NCBI GenBank assembly: GCA_023362775.1
Contig: JALMGJ010000003.1
Span: 184,719,225-184,783,224 of the forward strand
Direction: 5' to 3'
Source: Charina bottae
Taxonomy: Eukaryota; Chordata; Lepidosauria; Squamata; Charinaidae
Length of the DNA stretch: 64,000 nucleotides
The translations under genes and the position numbers were made by a program. Below, one piece after another: positions 21,651-31,139 of the stretch; the first letter of the stretch is position 1; every line of letters begins with the position of its first letter. The notes beneath the pieces are model-generated. The model ran no database searches and was not told the DNA's origin. It was given only the letters and a program-made list of their open reading frames with translations.

Positions 21651-22347
21651 AATTCAATTCAATTTATTTATTACAGTCATAGACCAGTACAAATAAAAAT
21701 ACGCCATATGTAACCAATAAAAGTTCTCAGCTATAATAAAATAAATAAAATCCATATCTAAAATTAGTTTAGCAAAATACTTAACATTTGTATATAAAAT
21801 CCAGAAGACAGCCTATTTTACATTATGTTGAGTTCCATATCTTGTGGCATCCTATGGTTATTAATTATTAACTATTAAAATTAAGTGTTAATATCAAAAT
21901 TTTGAATGAATAGTTATAAAAGAAAGTAAAATATTTATGGTAAGTTTTTCACTAAGTTACGTCGGCTCTTTAGTGCTGCTGCGCAGAATCTTGCTACCTG
22001 CGCTGTAACTGTAATCCACTCATCTTTGAGCAAAATCTGAAGATACTCGGTTTCAGAACAGCCCGGATACCTCATAATTATTGGGGAAATAAATTTTATT
22101 CAAATATCTCTGTAGAATGAACATCGTAGAAGGACATGTCCAGTAGTTTCTATCTCCCCAGAATTACAAGGACAGAGCCTTTTATCCAATGGAATTTTTT
22201 TATATTTGCCGTCCAAGACGGCTGAGGGGAGGACATGGCATCGTGCAAGTGAGAAGGCTTTCCGGTGGTTCAATGCCTCTAGCTGGCTGAGATATCTCAC
22301 AGAGGTAACAATATATCTAGTAGAGTCTGGAGCCAAAAATGTCGGGG
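21651..22347 (-). mobile_element. 5'-truncated LINE nested in Gypsy
   Basis: A perfect 12-bp target duplication ggcttccctgtc lies at 21639-21650 and 22348-22359. Read on the minus strand it ends in gtaataaataaattgaattg. The coding remnant at 22100-22347 has the ARCHVLPSAVLDGKYKKIP and LCPCNSGEIETTGHVLLRC blocks. These parallel ARFEQLDSMVKYGRFHQVP and CVCGASEIEDIVHVLFKC of the element at 25486-28086, so the two are probably the same clade. The frame upstream of about residue 25 belongs to the junction with Gypsy. Confidence 0.85.
22100..22347 (-). pseudogene. LINE ORF2 C-terminal remnant with CxC...HxxxxC
   Basis: The end of a LINE ORF2 carrying C-P-C ... H-x4-C (LCPCNSGEIETTGHVLLRC), a putative zinc-binding tail found after the RT in several LINE clades. 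The listed frame starts outside the insertion in Gypsy sequence and is therefore a fusion caused by insertion, not a protein start. Nothing catalytic remains. Confidence 0.7.
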
Positions 22348-22359
22348 GGCTTCCCTGTC

Positions 22360-22800
22360 TTATTCTTGGCTTGATGACACTCGGGGCACAACAATACATA
22401 CTGTTTCACTTCACAAATGCGGGGCCACCAGAACTCCCGGGAAATCAAGTCTAGCATTTTGAAGAAGCCAAAATGGCTTGTGGCAGGGTTGTCAGGACAC
22501 AACTGCAGTGTCATTTCTTGCAACTTCCTAGCGGGCATGTAATAACGCACCTGAAAACAGAGTACATCATAGGACCAAGTCCACAGGGTGGTCTCATCTG
22601 TGGGCACCTGCAAGATCTCTTGTTTCTGCTTGATTACAAATTGGTCCTTCTGCTGCTGGTCTTGGATCTGTTGGAGGAGGTCACGTGGTGCACTGTTCGT
22701 GGCAAATTGTTCAAGAGGGATGACAGACTGGTGTTGTGGCATGGACTCTAGACAATCATACTCTGGCTTTCTGGAGAGCACATCAGCCCATTGATTTTGG
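22360..22800 (-). pseudogene. Gypsy RNase H end and integrase zinc domain
   Basis: The minus frame 22317-22781 reads MLSRKPEYDCLES near its start (the linker after RNase H), then a long spacer with QQKDQFVIKQKQE, then SHFGFFKMLDLI, REFWWP and CPECHQAK. The H ... C-x2-C part is the HHCC zinc domain at the integrase N-terminus, though the first His is not where expected. The last residues of the frame are from the nested LINE. Confidence 0.8.
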
Positions 22801-23310
22801 CCTTGTGGGATGTAGGTTACCTAAAAGTTGAAGCGCAAGAAAAACAATGACCAACGAATCTGTCGCTGGTTCAAATTTCTGTCTTCAGATGCTCCAGATT
22901 GCAATGGTCCATTCTCACCATGATGGGGTGATGGGCTCCCTCCAGGTGGTGTCTCCAAGTCTCAAATACCACCTTGATTGCTAGCAGTTCCTTGTCCCAG
23001 GCTCTTTTGGCGGGGGCCAGTTTCTGGGAGTGGTATGCACAGGGGCATGAGGTTCTGGTTCACGGGTCAGCTTGCAGCATAATGGCCCCAATGGTGATGT
23101 CTGACATGTCCATTTTGACCACGAATGCCCAGGAATGGTCGGGGTGTCTGAGGATGCGGCCCGAGGTGAAGGCTACCTTTAGATTTTCAAAAGCCCATTG
23201 CTCAGTGTCTCCCCAGGTAAACCTAGTCCTTTTCCAGATTAGGTTCGAGATGGGAGTGGTGAGCTCCCAATGTGAGGAATAAAATTCCAATAGTAGTTAG
23301 CAAACTCCAA
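22800..23310 (-). pseudogene. Gypsy RT thumb and RNase H
   Basis: Frame 23060-23290 has TRFTWGDTEQWAFENLKVAF, a Gypsy RT-RNase H junction, then VKMDMSDITIGAIMLQ, where the first catalytic Asp of RNase H would lie. Beyond its stop, [16 protein letters not shown] and [14 protein letters not shown] text continues toward 22860. The start (FANYYWNFIP) is next to the LINE junction at 23311. Multiple stops. Confidence 0.75.
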
Positions 23311-24989
23311 TGAGGTGACATGTGGCTGGGTCCAGGCGATGATTAATTCGTCCTTGAGTGAGGGGGTGTTCCCGGCTGCCTTTAAGGAGGCGCTGGTGCA
23401 CCCCCTCCTCAAGAAACCTTCCCTGGACCCTACAATCCTGGGCAATTTTCGCCCAGTCTCCCACCTTCCCTTTTTAGGAAAGGTGGTTGAGAAGGTGGTG
23501 GCGTTGCAACTCCAGAGGATTCTGGATGAAACGGATTATCTGGACCCCTTCCAGTCAGGTTTCAGGCCGGGATATGGGACGGAGACCGCATTGGTCGCAC
23601 TTATGGATGATCTCTGGTGAGAGCGGGATGGAGGGAGTGCGTCCATCCTTGCTCTCTTAGATCTCTCAGCGGCTTTCGATACCGTCGACCACGGTATACT
23701 TTTGGGGCGGCTCGAGGAGTTGGGGGCGGGCGGCGTGGTTTTGCACTGGTTCGCCTCCTTTCTCCAGGGCCGTTCCCAGTCGGTGTTGATAGGGGAGGAG
23801 AGAGCTGACCTGCGACCCCTGACTTGTGGGGTGCCGCAGGGGTCGGTTCTCTCTCCACTCCTATTTAACATCTACATGAAGCCACTGGGCGAGATCATCC
23901 GTCACCACAGGATGAGGTATCACCAATATGCTGATGATACCCAGTTATACATCTCCGTCCCGGGTGAAGGAACTGATGCGGTCAATGCCTTATCTCAGTG
24001 CCTGAAGGCTGTCGGGGTCTGGATGGGGAACAACAGGCTTCAACTGAACCCTGGTAAGACGGAGTGGCTGTGGATTGATGGCCCCCCTGGATCCGGGAAG
24101 TTGTCATCTTTGGTTCTGGGGGGGGTTGCACTACCCCACTTGGATCCAGTGCGGAATCTGGGGGTCCTCCTGGACTCGCGACTCCTGCTCGAAGAGCAGG
24201 TGGCAGTCGTGGCCAGGAGGGCCTTTGCACAGCTGCGAGTTGTGCACCAGTTACGCCCTTTCCTGGATCGGGAGGCCCTCCGAACAGTCACTCACGCCCT
24301 TGTCATCTCCCGTATAGACTATTGTAATGCGCTCTACATGGGGCTACCTTTGAAGAGTATCCGGAAGCTTCAGCTGGTGCAGAATGCAGCGGCGCGAGCA
24401 GTTATGAGTGCCAGAAGATCGGCACATGTAACACCTCTGCTACGCGAGCTGCATTGGGTGCCAGTTTGCTTCCGGGTCCAATTCAAGGTGTTGGTGATTA
24501 CCTTTAAAGCCCTACATGGCATAGGACCAGGGTACCTGAGGGACCGTCTCGTCCCGATAACGTCGACCCACCCCACCCGTACATGCAGGGAGGGCATGCT
24601 TCTGACCCCCTCAATAAGACAATTCCATCTAGCGGGGTCCAGGAGGCGTGCCTTCTCTGCGATAGCGCCCGCCTTGTGGAATATTCTGCCCCCGGAGGTG
24701 AGACTGGCCCCCTCCCTCCTGGCCTTTCGGAAGGCCCTTAAGACCTGGCTCTGCCACCTGGCCTGGGACGACGGAGGTGGTAGTGCCTCCTGGGGTTGGC
24801 TGGCCCCATAGCTCTACTATCTATTCTGCGGGTCCAAGCCCATCCTGGATTTTATTTTATTATGTTTTGTTTGTGTTTTTAGATATTTTGTATAGTTTTT
24901 AAATTTTTATTTATTGTAACCCGCCCAGAGTCCCTTGCATGGGAGATGGGCGGGGAATAAATTTGAATAATAAATAAAATAAATAAAAT
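23311..24989 (+). mobile_element. CR1/L2-type LINE copy 2, nested in Gypsy
   Basis: The insertion splits the Gypsy RT: minus-strand text KDVQQ ends at 24990 and FANYYW resumes at 23310. The LINE keeps most of its RT, its 3' UTR and the cgcccagag ... gatgggcgg hairpin with an ATAAA tail. No clear target duplication is visible at the edges, so the start could be off by a few bases. Its RT frame has just one in-frame stop over about 500 codons, suggesting a relatively young copy. Confidence 0.88.
23315..24811 (+). pseudogene. LINE reverse transcriptase with a single in-frame stop
   Basis: One reading frame runs from 23315 to 24811, broken only by TGA at 23618-23620. Before the stop: LLKKPSLDPTILGNFRPVS, LPFLGKVVEKVVALQL and FQSGFRPGYGTETAL, the RT fingers. 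After it: LDLSAAFDTVDH, LTCGVPQGSVLSPLLFNIYM and YADDTQLYISV (YADD at 23927-23938), the palm. Then comes the thumb with NLGVLLDSRL and LWNILPPEV. The endonuclease and ORF1 are cut off. It lines up with 4230-5144 from YADD onward. The annotated Met at 23702 is internal and not a true start. Confidence 0.9.
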
Positions 24990-25479
24990 AATTGTTGCAC
25001 GTCCTTAGCTTGGTATGGGGGTTGCAAGGACTGAAGCACCTCGATCTTGCCAGTCTCCATTGCAATGCCGATGGCAGAGATCCAGAGCCCCAAGAAGTCC
25101 ACGGTGTCTTGGGTGAATTGGCACTTCTCCAGCTTGGTGTATAGCCAGTTTTCCTGCAGCCACTGTAGTACTGTGCGAAGCTCATGCTCACTCTGAGAAG
25201 AGCAGTAAATCAATAGGTCGTCCAGGTATATGATGAGGTACAGATTTAGGAGGTCCCGAAATGCATCATGCATAAAATGCATGAAGACCCCCAGGGTGTT
25301 AGAGAGCCCAAAGGGCATCACGGTGTATTCAAAGAGTCCGTAGCAGGTGCAAAATGCGGTCTTCCACTCATCCCCTTGGTGGATGCAGATGAGGTTGTAG
25401 GCCCCCCTGAGGTCCAATTTAGTGAAGATCTGGGCATCTTGAAGCTGTTCAAGGAGCTTTGAAATCAACAGCAATGGGT
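24990..25479 (-). pseudogene. Gypsy reverse transcriptase, catalytic part
   Basis: The minus frame reads [27 protein letters not shown] (catalytic Asp region), [18 protein letters not shown] and [13 protein letters not shown], where YLDD (25217-25228) is the active-site box. Then [13 protein letters not shown] and a KDVQQ block at the LINE junction. The upstream part of RT is on the other side of the 25486-28086 insertion (28093-28300). The frame enters LINE tail sequence after 24990, so its last 26 codons are not native. No stop lies inside this segment. Confidence 0.88.
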
Positions 25480-25495
25480 AATGGTAACCCGCCCC

Positions 25496-25505
25496 CAAGA
25501 TGGCG
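25496..25505 (+). promoter_or_regulatory. Possible YY1-type site at LINE 5' end
   Basis: The string caagatggcg lies at +11 to +20 of the element. In human L1 a YY1 site of the form caagatggcc sits at almost the same place and helps place transcription starts. The location is seen directly; function is inferred. Confidence 0.5.
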
Positions 25506-25598
25506 ACGAAGTTGCAGCCTCTGTAATGGGCTCCTCCAAGAGAATTTAATTTTTACTACTATATATCTTCTAAATTACAACTAATTACTACAGTCGAC

Positions 25599-26219
25599 AT
25601 GGGGAAAAGAAAGAAGCGACAGAGAACGCCGTCTGCAACACAGCTATCAGGCAAGCCGTTAAAACAGCAGAAGGTCGATAGATTTATTACAAGAAAGCAA
25701 CTCTCCCCTGTAAGTAACGACCTGTTTGAGTGGGATTTGCAGGCTGAGATTGAAAGCCAGCAACTTTTGAAACTCTCCTCGTCACTGATAGAGAATGCCC
25801 CTTCTCCACAGGCAGTGGCTGTTAGTTCAGCTGCGGAACGATTTTTACAGGAGGGAGACATGAATTCTAACTTTAAATCCTTGAAAGAACAACATGCACT
25901 GGACTTTATAACTAGGCATAGCCTACTGACTGCACAGACTGTTCTTTCAATTTTTGACTTGATGACTACGATTAAGGATAAAGTTGACTCCCTAAAAGAA
26001 TCCTTCACTAAATTTATTGAGAGTCAGCCTAATCATATTATTCATCCTACCAAATTAAATGACTGTGTTTCACATGCAGCTAACAGAGGGAAGGAAGAAT
26101 TTACCTCTAAACCTAAACCCTTGAGAGGAAGTGCCAGTGGGGGGAAGGAAAAGATAAGCACTTCTATAGAGAAAGGAGAGAAGGAGGAAAGGAAATGTAT
26201 CCTACAACTAATAAGATAA
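25599..26219 (+). pseudogene. ORF1-like protein, N-terminal part
   Basis: A frame of 206 codons beginning MGKRKKRQRTP, 113 bases after the element's 5' end. It has a basic start, a Ser-rich part, and a helical heptad-like section near residues 108-145 (SLLTAQTVLSIFDLMTTIKD) that could form a coiled coil, as LINE ORF1 proteins often do. The frame ends in EERKCILQLIR, while the other frame (26195-27055) starts inside its last codons, so a frameshift probably split one protein. I do not recognise an exact family. Confidence 0.55.
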
Positions 26220-27055
26220 CTCTGCAAATCTTAAACAACAGATTAAACAGAGGCAGATGGGGATCAAAAAATGCCATTATTCAGTCATTAAGTCAGCTTT
26301 TACGTTGGGAGAGAAAATTTATGGACTTACAAAAGGTAGAATGGCTCCCACCCAGAGGCAATTACAGTCGAGTCCTGCTATCGTTTGGGCAGTCTGTGGT
26401 ACCTAGCATGCTCTTCAAAATGAAACCTTTTCTGAGCACATTTTCAATTTTTACAGCTTGTGTTTTTCACTTTGAAGAAATTAGACCACTTGTGGCTCAG
26501 AGTAGCCAAGAGGTTACTAGCATTTTAAAATACAATAGTAAAATATCCTCAGACAATCTTAAGGACATCTCATCAACAGAGCCTCTGCCAAAGAAACGTT
26601 TAAGCAAACAACTAGCTCACCCTACAACTACACAGCTGGCAAATGATTCATATGAAGAAAGCCTGATTAACTCCTTCGGTGCTTTGTCAGACACAAGGAA
26701 GGATGATATATTTCAGAGATTGGATGATCTAAGAGAAGCCCTAATGACAACATGTCAAACAGCTAAGCCACTAATAAATTTTGCTCTACGAAATAGTCAG
26801 GATGAAAATTCCTATTTTAAGCAACAATGTGAGGGTAACCCTGAAAAAGAGCAATCTTTTGGCACTCCCATAGCTGCTACAAAAAATCAAGATTTACAAA
26901 ATTCTCAGGCAGCATCTGATTTGGTGGACTTCTCTGCTTCTAACATAAGTTCTAATAGTTTGCTGAAATTACCAGAAGACTCAAAATCAAAAATCCTTGT
27001 AGTTGCGCAGGTTCATGCTGACTGGGCATCTTCATCTACATCTCTTCAAGAGTAG
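26195..27055 (+). pseudogene. ORF1-like protein, C-terminal part
   Basis: A frame of 286 codons overlapping the end of the preceding one in another phase. It contains a basic part (NNRLNRGRWGSKNAI), then SRVLLSFGQSVVPSMLFKMK, which could be an RNA-binding fold, then a long polar region to WASSSTSLQE. No zinc knuckle is visible. The AUG at 26195 is probably not the true start; a single indel with the first ORF would explain both. Nucleic acid binding is inferred from position in a LINE, not from a firm domain match. Confidence 0.5.
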
Positions 27056-27258
27056 TATTTAAATTTTTACCCTCATTGAGGCAAATGGCCTTGACTTTTT
27101 TGTATGACTTGGATCTGCCACTCTGCTAATTATCACCGCATCCTGGGCAGAGTTAGAGCAGAAGTTGATCAAATATGGGCCAACCTAGATTGAAGCTGAT
27201 GCAGATAGTACTCCCTCCTTCTGTTTTTTTCCACACAACAACAATCCTGCGAGGTAGG

Positions 27259-27854
27259 CTGAGCTGAGACCACCACACGGACCAACCAACTTTTCCAAAC
27301 ATCTCGGCTTTTCAACACAATATCTACTTTCAGCCGGAAATCAGGCCAAGGCAATATTTAAACAAAGAGTCTTGGATGTTAACGCCCAAATCGACATTGA
27401 GGCACTTGCAAACATTAGGTTGTTGAAATGGCTGACCAAGAATAAAATGTCCTTTCAGACAGAAAAATACCTGACAATGGGTTTGACTCAATACCATAGG
27501 ATAGCTCTTACCAGAGCAAGATTTGAGCAGCTAGATTCTATGGTCAAATATGGACGATTCCACCAAGTGCCATATTTTGAGAAAACATGTGTTTGTGGAG
27601 CATCCGAAATAGAAGACATTGTGCATGTCCTATTTAAATGCCAATTAAATGCCTCCGCAAGGGCTCAGTATTTACAGACTCCACTTGACAGAACCATACA
27701 CTGGGACTGTAATAAACGACTATGTTACTTCCTTCAGGATACAAACACATACGTAGTCTCTAGAACTGTTACGTTTATAGTCAGGGCTGTCCAATTGAGA
27801 ACACATTTTATAGAACTTATTGGGGCAGCATGCAAAGGCGATGAATTCACCTAA
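27259..27854 (+). pseudogene. LINE ORF2 C-terminal remnant
   Basis: The frame is open from about 27259; the first possible start in the long part is a TTG at 27372, which is not native. Blocks: QAKAIFKQRVLDV, WLTKNKMSFQTEKYL, LTRARFEQLDS, then CVCGASEIEDIVHVLFKC, a C-x-C ... H-x4-C putative zinc motif. It matches the end region of the LINE at 21651-22347. Endonuclease and RT are absent upstream: ORF1 and this tail are only about 200 bases apart, so roughly an ORF2 body's length is missing. Confidence 0.65.
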
Positions 27855-28092
27855 ATACATTTTGTGTTTGTATTTTACTATTCATCTTATTATAAGCCTC
27901 TGCATTATTTTATACTCCTTTATCTTTATCTTACCTCACTGTATTTTATCTCATTTTATCTCACTCTAGTCTATTTTACTATATCATATTGTATTCTACC
28001 TGTCTTATTTTACTGTATTTTATTGTGGCTGATGCCCATCTTTTGATATGGTCATTTGACTAATCAATAAAGCTATACTGATACTGAATGGT

Positions 28093-28300
28093 TCTTGATA
28101 GTGATGTTGTTTAGCCTCCAGTAATCAGAACACAACTGCAGCTCCCCTGACTTCTTCACAAACAGTACTGGAGCTGCCACCAGGGACATGGAAGGTCTGA
28201 TGAACCCCCTCTTCAAGTTGGTGTCAAGAAAGTCTCTGAGCACTGCTCATTCTGGCTCTGAGAGGGAGTAAATTTGCCCCACCAGAAGTCTGGCACCTGG
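28093..28300 (-). pseudogene. Gypsy RT N-terminal segment
   Basis: Minus-strand text with stops: [36 protein letters not shown] and [13 protein letters not shown]. These are the opening RT blocks of Gypsy elements, directly continued by [10 protein letters not shown] at 25479 when the nested LINE is removed. Stops lie near 28317 and 28247. Confidence 0.8.
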
Positions 28301-28315
28301 CACCAAATCAATCTG

Positions 28316-28933
28316 TCAGTTGTAGGGTCTGTGGGGTGGTAGTTGGTCTGCTTCCTTCTCGTCAAACACGTCTGCATAGTCTCGGAGCTGTGGAGGCATC
28401 AGTGACTTGGTTGCAACGAGTTGTCCTAAAGCAAGCATGTTGGACATGTGTTCAGCGCACTGAGGGCTGGAGAATTCGATCCTTCCAGAAGACCATGAAA
28501 TCTGTGGCTTGTGCACCTGGAGCCATTCCAACTCCAGCACGACTGAGGAGTGAGGTGTGGTAACCAAATAGAATTCCAGCCACTCCTGATGTGTGCCAAC
28601 CCTCATGAGCAGACTTTGCATGGTGGAGGACATGAGACCAGAGCGAAGGGTTCTGCCATAAATGGTCTCAATGACAAGCGTGGGCTTCACCTCGTGGTGA
28701 GGTATGCCTTGCTGTTTGGCAAACCCTTCATCCATGAAATTGATGGTGGCCCCCAAGTTAATCATGGCTTGTGTCTTGAGCGCAGGGTCCCTGGGAACTT
28801 GCAAGGTGACGGTCACCACCAAATGCTTGTGGAGTGTGGGACGGGGCATGGTAGATTGGCTAGCAGACAACTCGGCACAGCCTAATTGCCCTTTTAGGCT
28901 GGGCTGAGTTGTTTCCCAATGAGGGGTTTGCAT
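28316..28933 (-). pseudogene. Gypsy protease region
   Basis: A frame of 205 codons. Residues QAMINLGATINFMDEGFA match the retropepsin-type active-site region of vertebrate Gypsy and Mart genes, but the usual D-S/T-G triad is altered (N-L-G), so the enzyme is dead. Later blocks are LVIETIYGRTLRSG and VVLELEWLQVHKPQISWSSG, then LRDYADVFDEKEADQLPPHR leading toward RT. It overlaps the gag frame by 74 bases in another phase, so either a frameshift mutation or normal frameshifting joined them. Confidence 0.8.
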
Positions 28934-29774
28934 TTGTCTTGGCAGGTAAATTAGCAGCTAGATGTCCCAACCCCGCACAGTACAAGCACAACCCTGCTCT
29001 CCTGCATCGATCCTTCTCCGCCTGGGTCAGCCACAGTCTTCCGCCCCCTTGTTGCATGGGTTCATCTCTGGGGAGCACTCGAACAGTGGCGAAGTGTGAG
29101 CCAAAGTACAGCAGCATGGTGGTGCGTTGCCTCACCTTCCTCTGTTGGAGGCGTCCATCGATGCAGAGGCACAACCGCATCATAGCTTGCAGAGTCTGTG
29201 GGCATTCTGTCGAGGCCAACTCATCCAGGATTTCAGGAGCCAGACCATCCTGGAATTGGTCTATGAGTGCCTCTTTGTTCCAGTTTAAGTCTTGGATGAG
29301 TAGCCGGAAGTCACTGATGTACTCTGCCACTGAATGTCATCCTTGCCTCAACCCCCTCAGGCATCGGCAGGCAGTCTGTGTCCTAACCAGATCCTTGTAC
29401 ATCAACCACAGCTGCTGGCAAAACCCATCAAAGTCATCCAGGAGTGGACTCAGTTGTAGGATCAGGAGTGAGGCCCACTGTGTGGCAGAACCCGACAATA
29501 GATTGATCAGAAATCCAACCTTGTGGTGATCCATGGAAAATTCCTCTGAACGAAGGCTCAGGTACAGTTTACATTGGGCAAAAAATGCTGGAAATTGAGT
29601 GAGATTCCCATCAAACTTTTCAGGTGCTGACATAGGGCATTTAGGACACTGTGTGATCACTCTAGGGGGCACAGGTTGTTGGGTTTGTAGTTGGGACAGT
29701 TTTGCACTCAACACGGCGACTTGTTGTCTAAGCTGGGCATATTCCATGACAAGTTGCTGATCCACCATAGTCAT
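28860..29774 (-). pseudogene. Gypsy gag with one in-frame stop
   Basis: Two frames in the same phase (29337-29774 and 28860-29330) are separated only by a TGA at 29337-29339. Visible: a Leu/Gln-rich helix near the start (YAQLRQQVAVLSAKL), then EKFDGNLTQFPAFFAQCKLY and VGFLINLLSGSATQWASLLI (retrotransposon-gag domain), then DFRLLIQDLNWNKEAL and FQDGLAPEILDEL, and near the end a zinc knuckle CLYCAGLGHLAAN in which the last Cys is Asn. The start MTMVDQ is 58 bases inside the LTR boundary. The product would coat the RNA in particles. Confidence 0.82.
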
Positions 29775-29831
29775 TTAGTCCAGGGTCCACTACCTTCCAT
29801 ATCCCCCACTGGGGTATGGCTGGAGACAATC

Positions 29832-30959
29832 TGTCCTGTCCCGACTAAGACTCAAAACAGGAAGGGGTGAAATATAGTCTTTTATTTACAATAAAACGCA
29901 CAAGTATAGAGAGACACGAGATGCTTGTGGAATTCGAATTGCACCTCACTGATTAGTTCCTGGTACCATGCATGCGGGAAGCCACCATGTGGCAGCGATG
30001 CAAGGCAGTAGTTCCGAGTCCATTGCGGTCCCCAGACAAGAGTTCGACCTGGTACTTGGCAGAACCGCAAGGCAGAGTTCTGGCATGAGGCTTGGTGCGG
30101 TGGCGAGGCACAATGTTGGTGTGAGGCTTGGCGTGGTGGTGAGGCAAGAGTCTGGTGTGAGGCTTGGTGTAATGGCGAGGCAAGATTCTGGTGCGAGGCT
30201 TGACACAGCAGCTAGGCAAGATTCCGGTGTTAGGTTTGGCATGGAGGCTAGGCAAAATTCTGGCATGAGGCTTGGTGTGGTGGCAAAACAAGGTTCGGCC
30301 ATGAGATGCGGCTGAATGGCAAGGCAAGGTTCTGGCGCAAAGCACAGTTGGGCAATGAGGCAAGGTTCTGGCACGCAGCGCAGCTGGGTGGCAAGGTAAG
30401 ATGCTGACATGGAGCATGGCAGGACAGCAAGGCAAGAATCCAACATGGAGCCTGACTGGGCGATGAGGCAAGATTCCGGAGCGGAGGGCAATGGGGCAAC
30501 AAGGCAAGGCTCCGGCACGAGGTGTGGCTGAGTGGCAAGGCAAGGTTCTGGTGCAGAGCTCAGCTGGGCAGCAAGGCAAGGTTCCAGCATGAAGCTTTGC
30601 TGGGTAGCAAAACAAGGCTCAGGCAGGGTTTCTGGCACGGTGACGGGATTTCGCTTTACTGAAGGCTGCGGTAAGAAATGTGAACGGTTGTCTCTGGCAC
30701 CTGGTGCACGTTGCACTTGCCTTTTATTTTCTTGATTTTCACTCCATTTGCGAGTGGGAGCCAATTGCGCCTCACATTTCTCTGCCCCCCTTTCCACCTC
30801 CTTTCTTGCACGTTGATAGGTGGGGCCACTACTTCCTGTGGGCTGTCTGCAAACAGTGGCTCCAACTCTGATTTGAATTTCACGCCAACCTCATTCCTTC
30901 CAGCTTCCTCTACTAGCAATTCCTCTTCCTCTGAATCAGGCTCAACATCCATCCTCATA
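29832..30959 (-). repeat. 5' LTR of the Gypsy element (long)
   Basis: 1128 bases from tgtcctgtcc to cctcata, next to the putative duplication tgggt (30960-30964). The end is TA instead of the usual CA. The inner part matches the 3' LTR. A minus-strand AATAAA-type signal is seen as tttattt near 29880. More than half of the LTR is a 36-bp minisatellite (30062-30640). The outer 280 bases or so have no counterpart in the truncated 3' LTR. Confidence 0.75.
30062..30640 (-). repeat. 36-bp minisatellite inside the 5' LTR
   Basis: About sixteen degenerate 36-bp units built on ggcaaggttctggc and gaggcttggtgtgg. Because 36 is divisible by three, three minus-strand frames stay open, giving 12-residue repeats such as LVPEPCLVAPLP and APESCLIAQSGS. 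LTR position argues that this is not a protein gene. Confidence 0.85.
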
Positions 30960-30964
30960 TGGGT

Positions 30965-31085
30965 TCACCATTGGAATTCCTGAAGGTTGGGGACAGATTC
31001 ACCTGGTGAAAATCCATTTATGTGGTCACTAAGAGTCAACACCAACTTGATGGCATATTTTCATTCAATCACTTACTACTGCCTG
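30965..31085 (+). mobile_element. RTE/Bov-B-like LINE relic, part 3 (3' end)
   Basis: ttcaccattggaattcctga ... atgtggtcactaagagtcaa ... caacttgatggcat continues the LINE text that ends at 20371. This shows where the Gypsy element inserted. Confidence 0.8.
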
Positions 31086-31139
31086 AATTCATAGGCAGCA
31101 TACCTTAAATACCAATTGATAAGAAGTGACAGTGAACAG

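Larger units (their letters stand above)
25486..28086 (+). mobile_element. Internally deleted (half-LINE) non-LTR retrotransposon
   Basis: A 6-bp target duplication aatggt lies at 25480-25485 and 28087-28092, and removing the insert rejoins Gypsy RT text. The 5' end has caagatggcg 11 bases in. An ORF1-like pair of frames (25599-27055), a short ORF2 C-terminal frame (about 27259-27854) and a 3' UTR with aataaa (28066 region) follow. There is no endonuclease or RT. The build recalls mammalian HAL1 half-L1 elements, but the clade here is not established. Confidence 0.75.
20372..30959 (-). mobile_element. Ty3/Gypsy LTR retrotransposon, degenerate, with three nested LINEs
   Basis: Element order on the minus strand is 5' LTR (29832-30959), gag, protease, RT, RNase H, integrase, truncated 3' LTR (20372-20828). 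The putative 5-bp target duplication is tgggt (20367-20371 and 30960-30964). Joining the flanks gives continuous RTE-like LINE text, so the element landed in that LINE. Nested insertions at 21651-22347, 23311-24989 and 25486-28086 break pol. The gag/protease style and YLDD RT fit a vertebrate Sushi/Mart-like Metavirus lineage, but I did not test this. No recognisable primer-binding site follows the 5' LTR. Stops and frameshifts make it non-functional. Confidence 0.85.

Noticed and set aside
28909..29529. 206-codon plus-strand frame
   Set aside because: Shadow of Gypsy gag on the opposite strand.
29946..30797. 283-codon minus-strand frame with 12-residue PEPCLA-type repeats
   Set aside because: It lies in an LTR minisatellite with units divisible by three; several phases are open equally, so it is not a gene.
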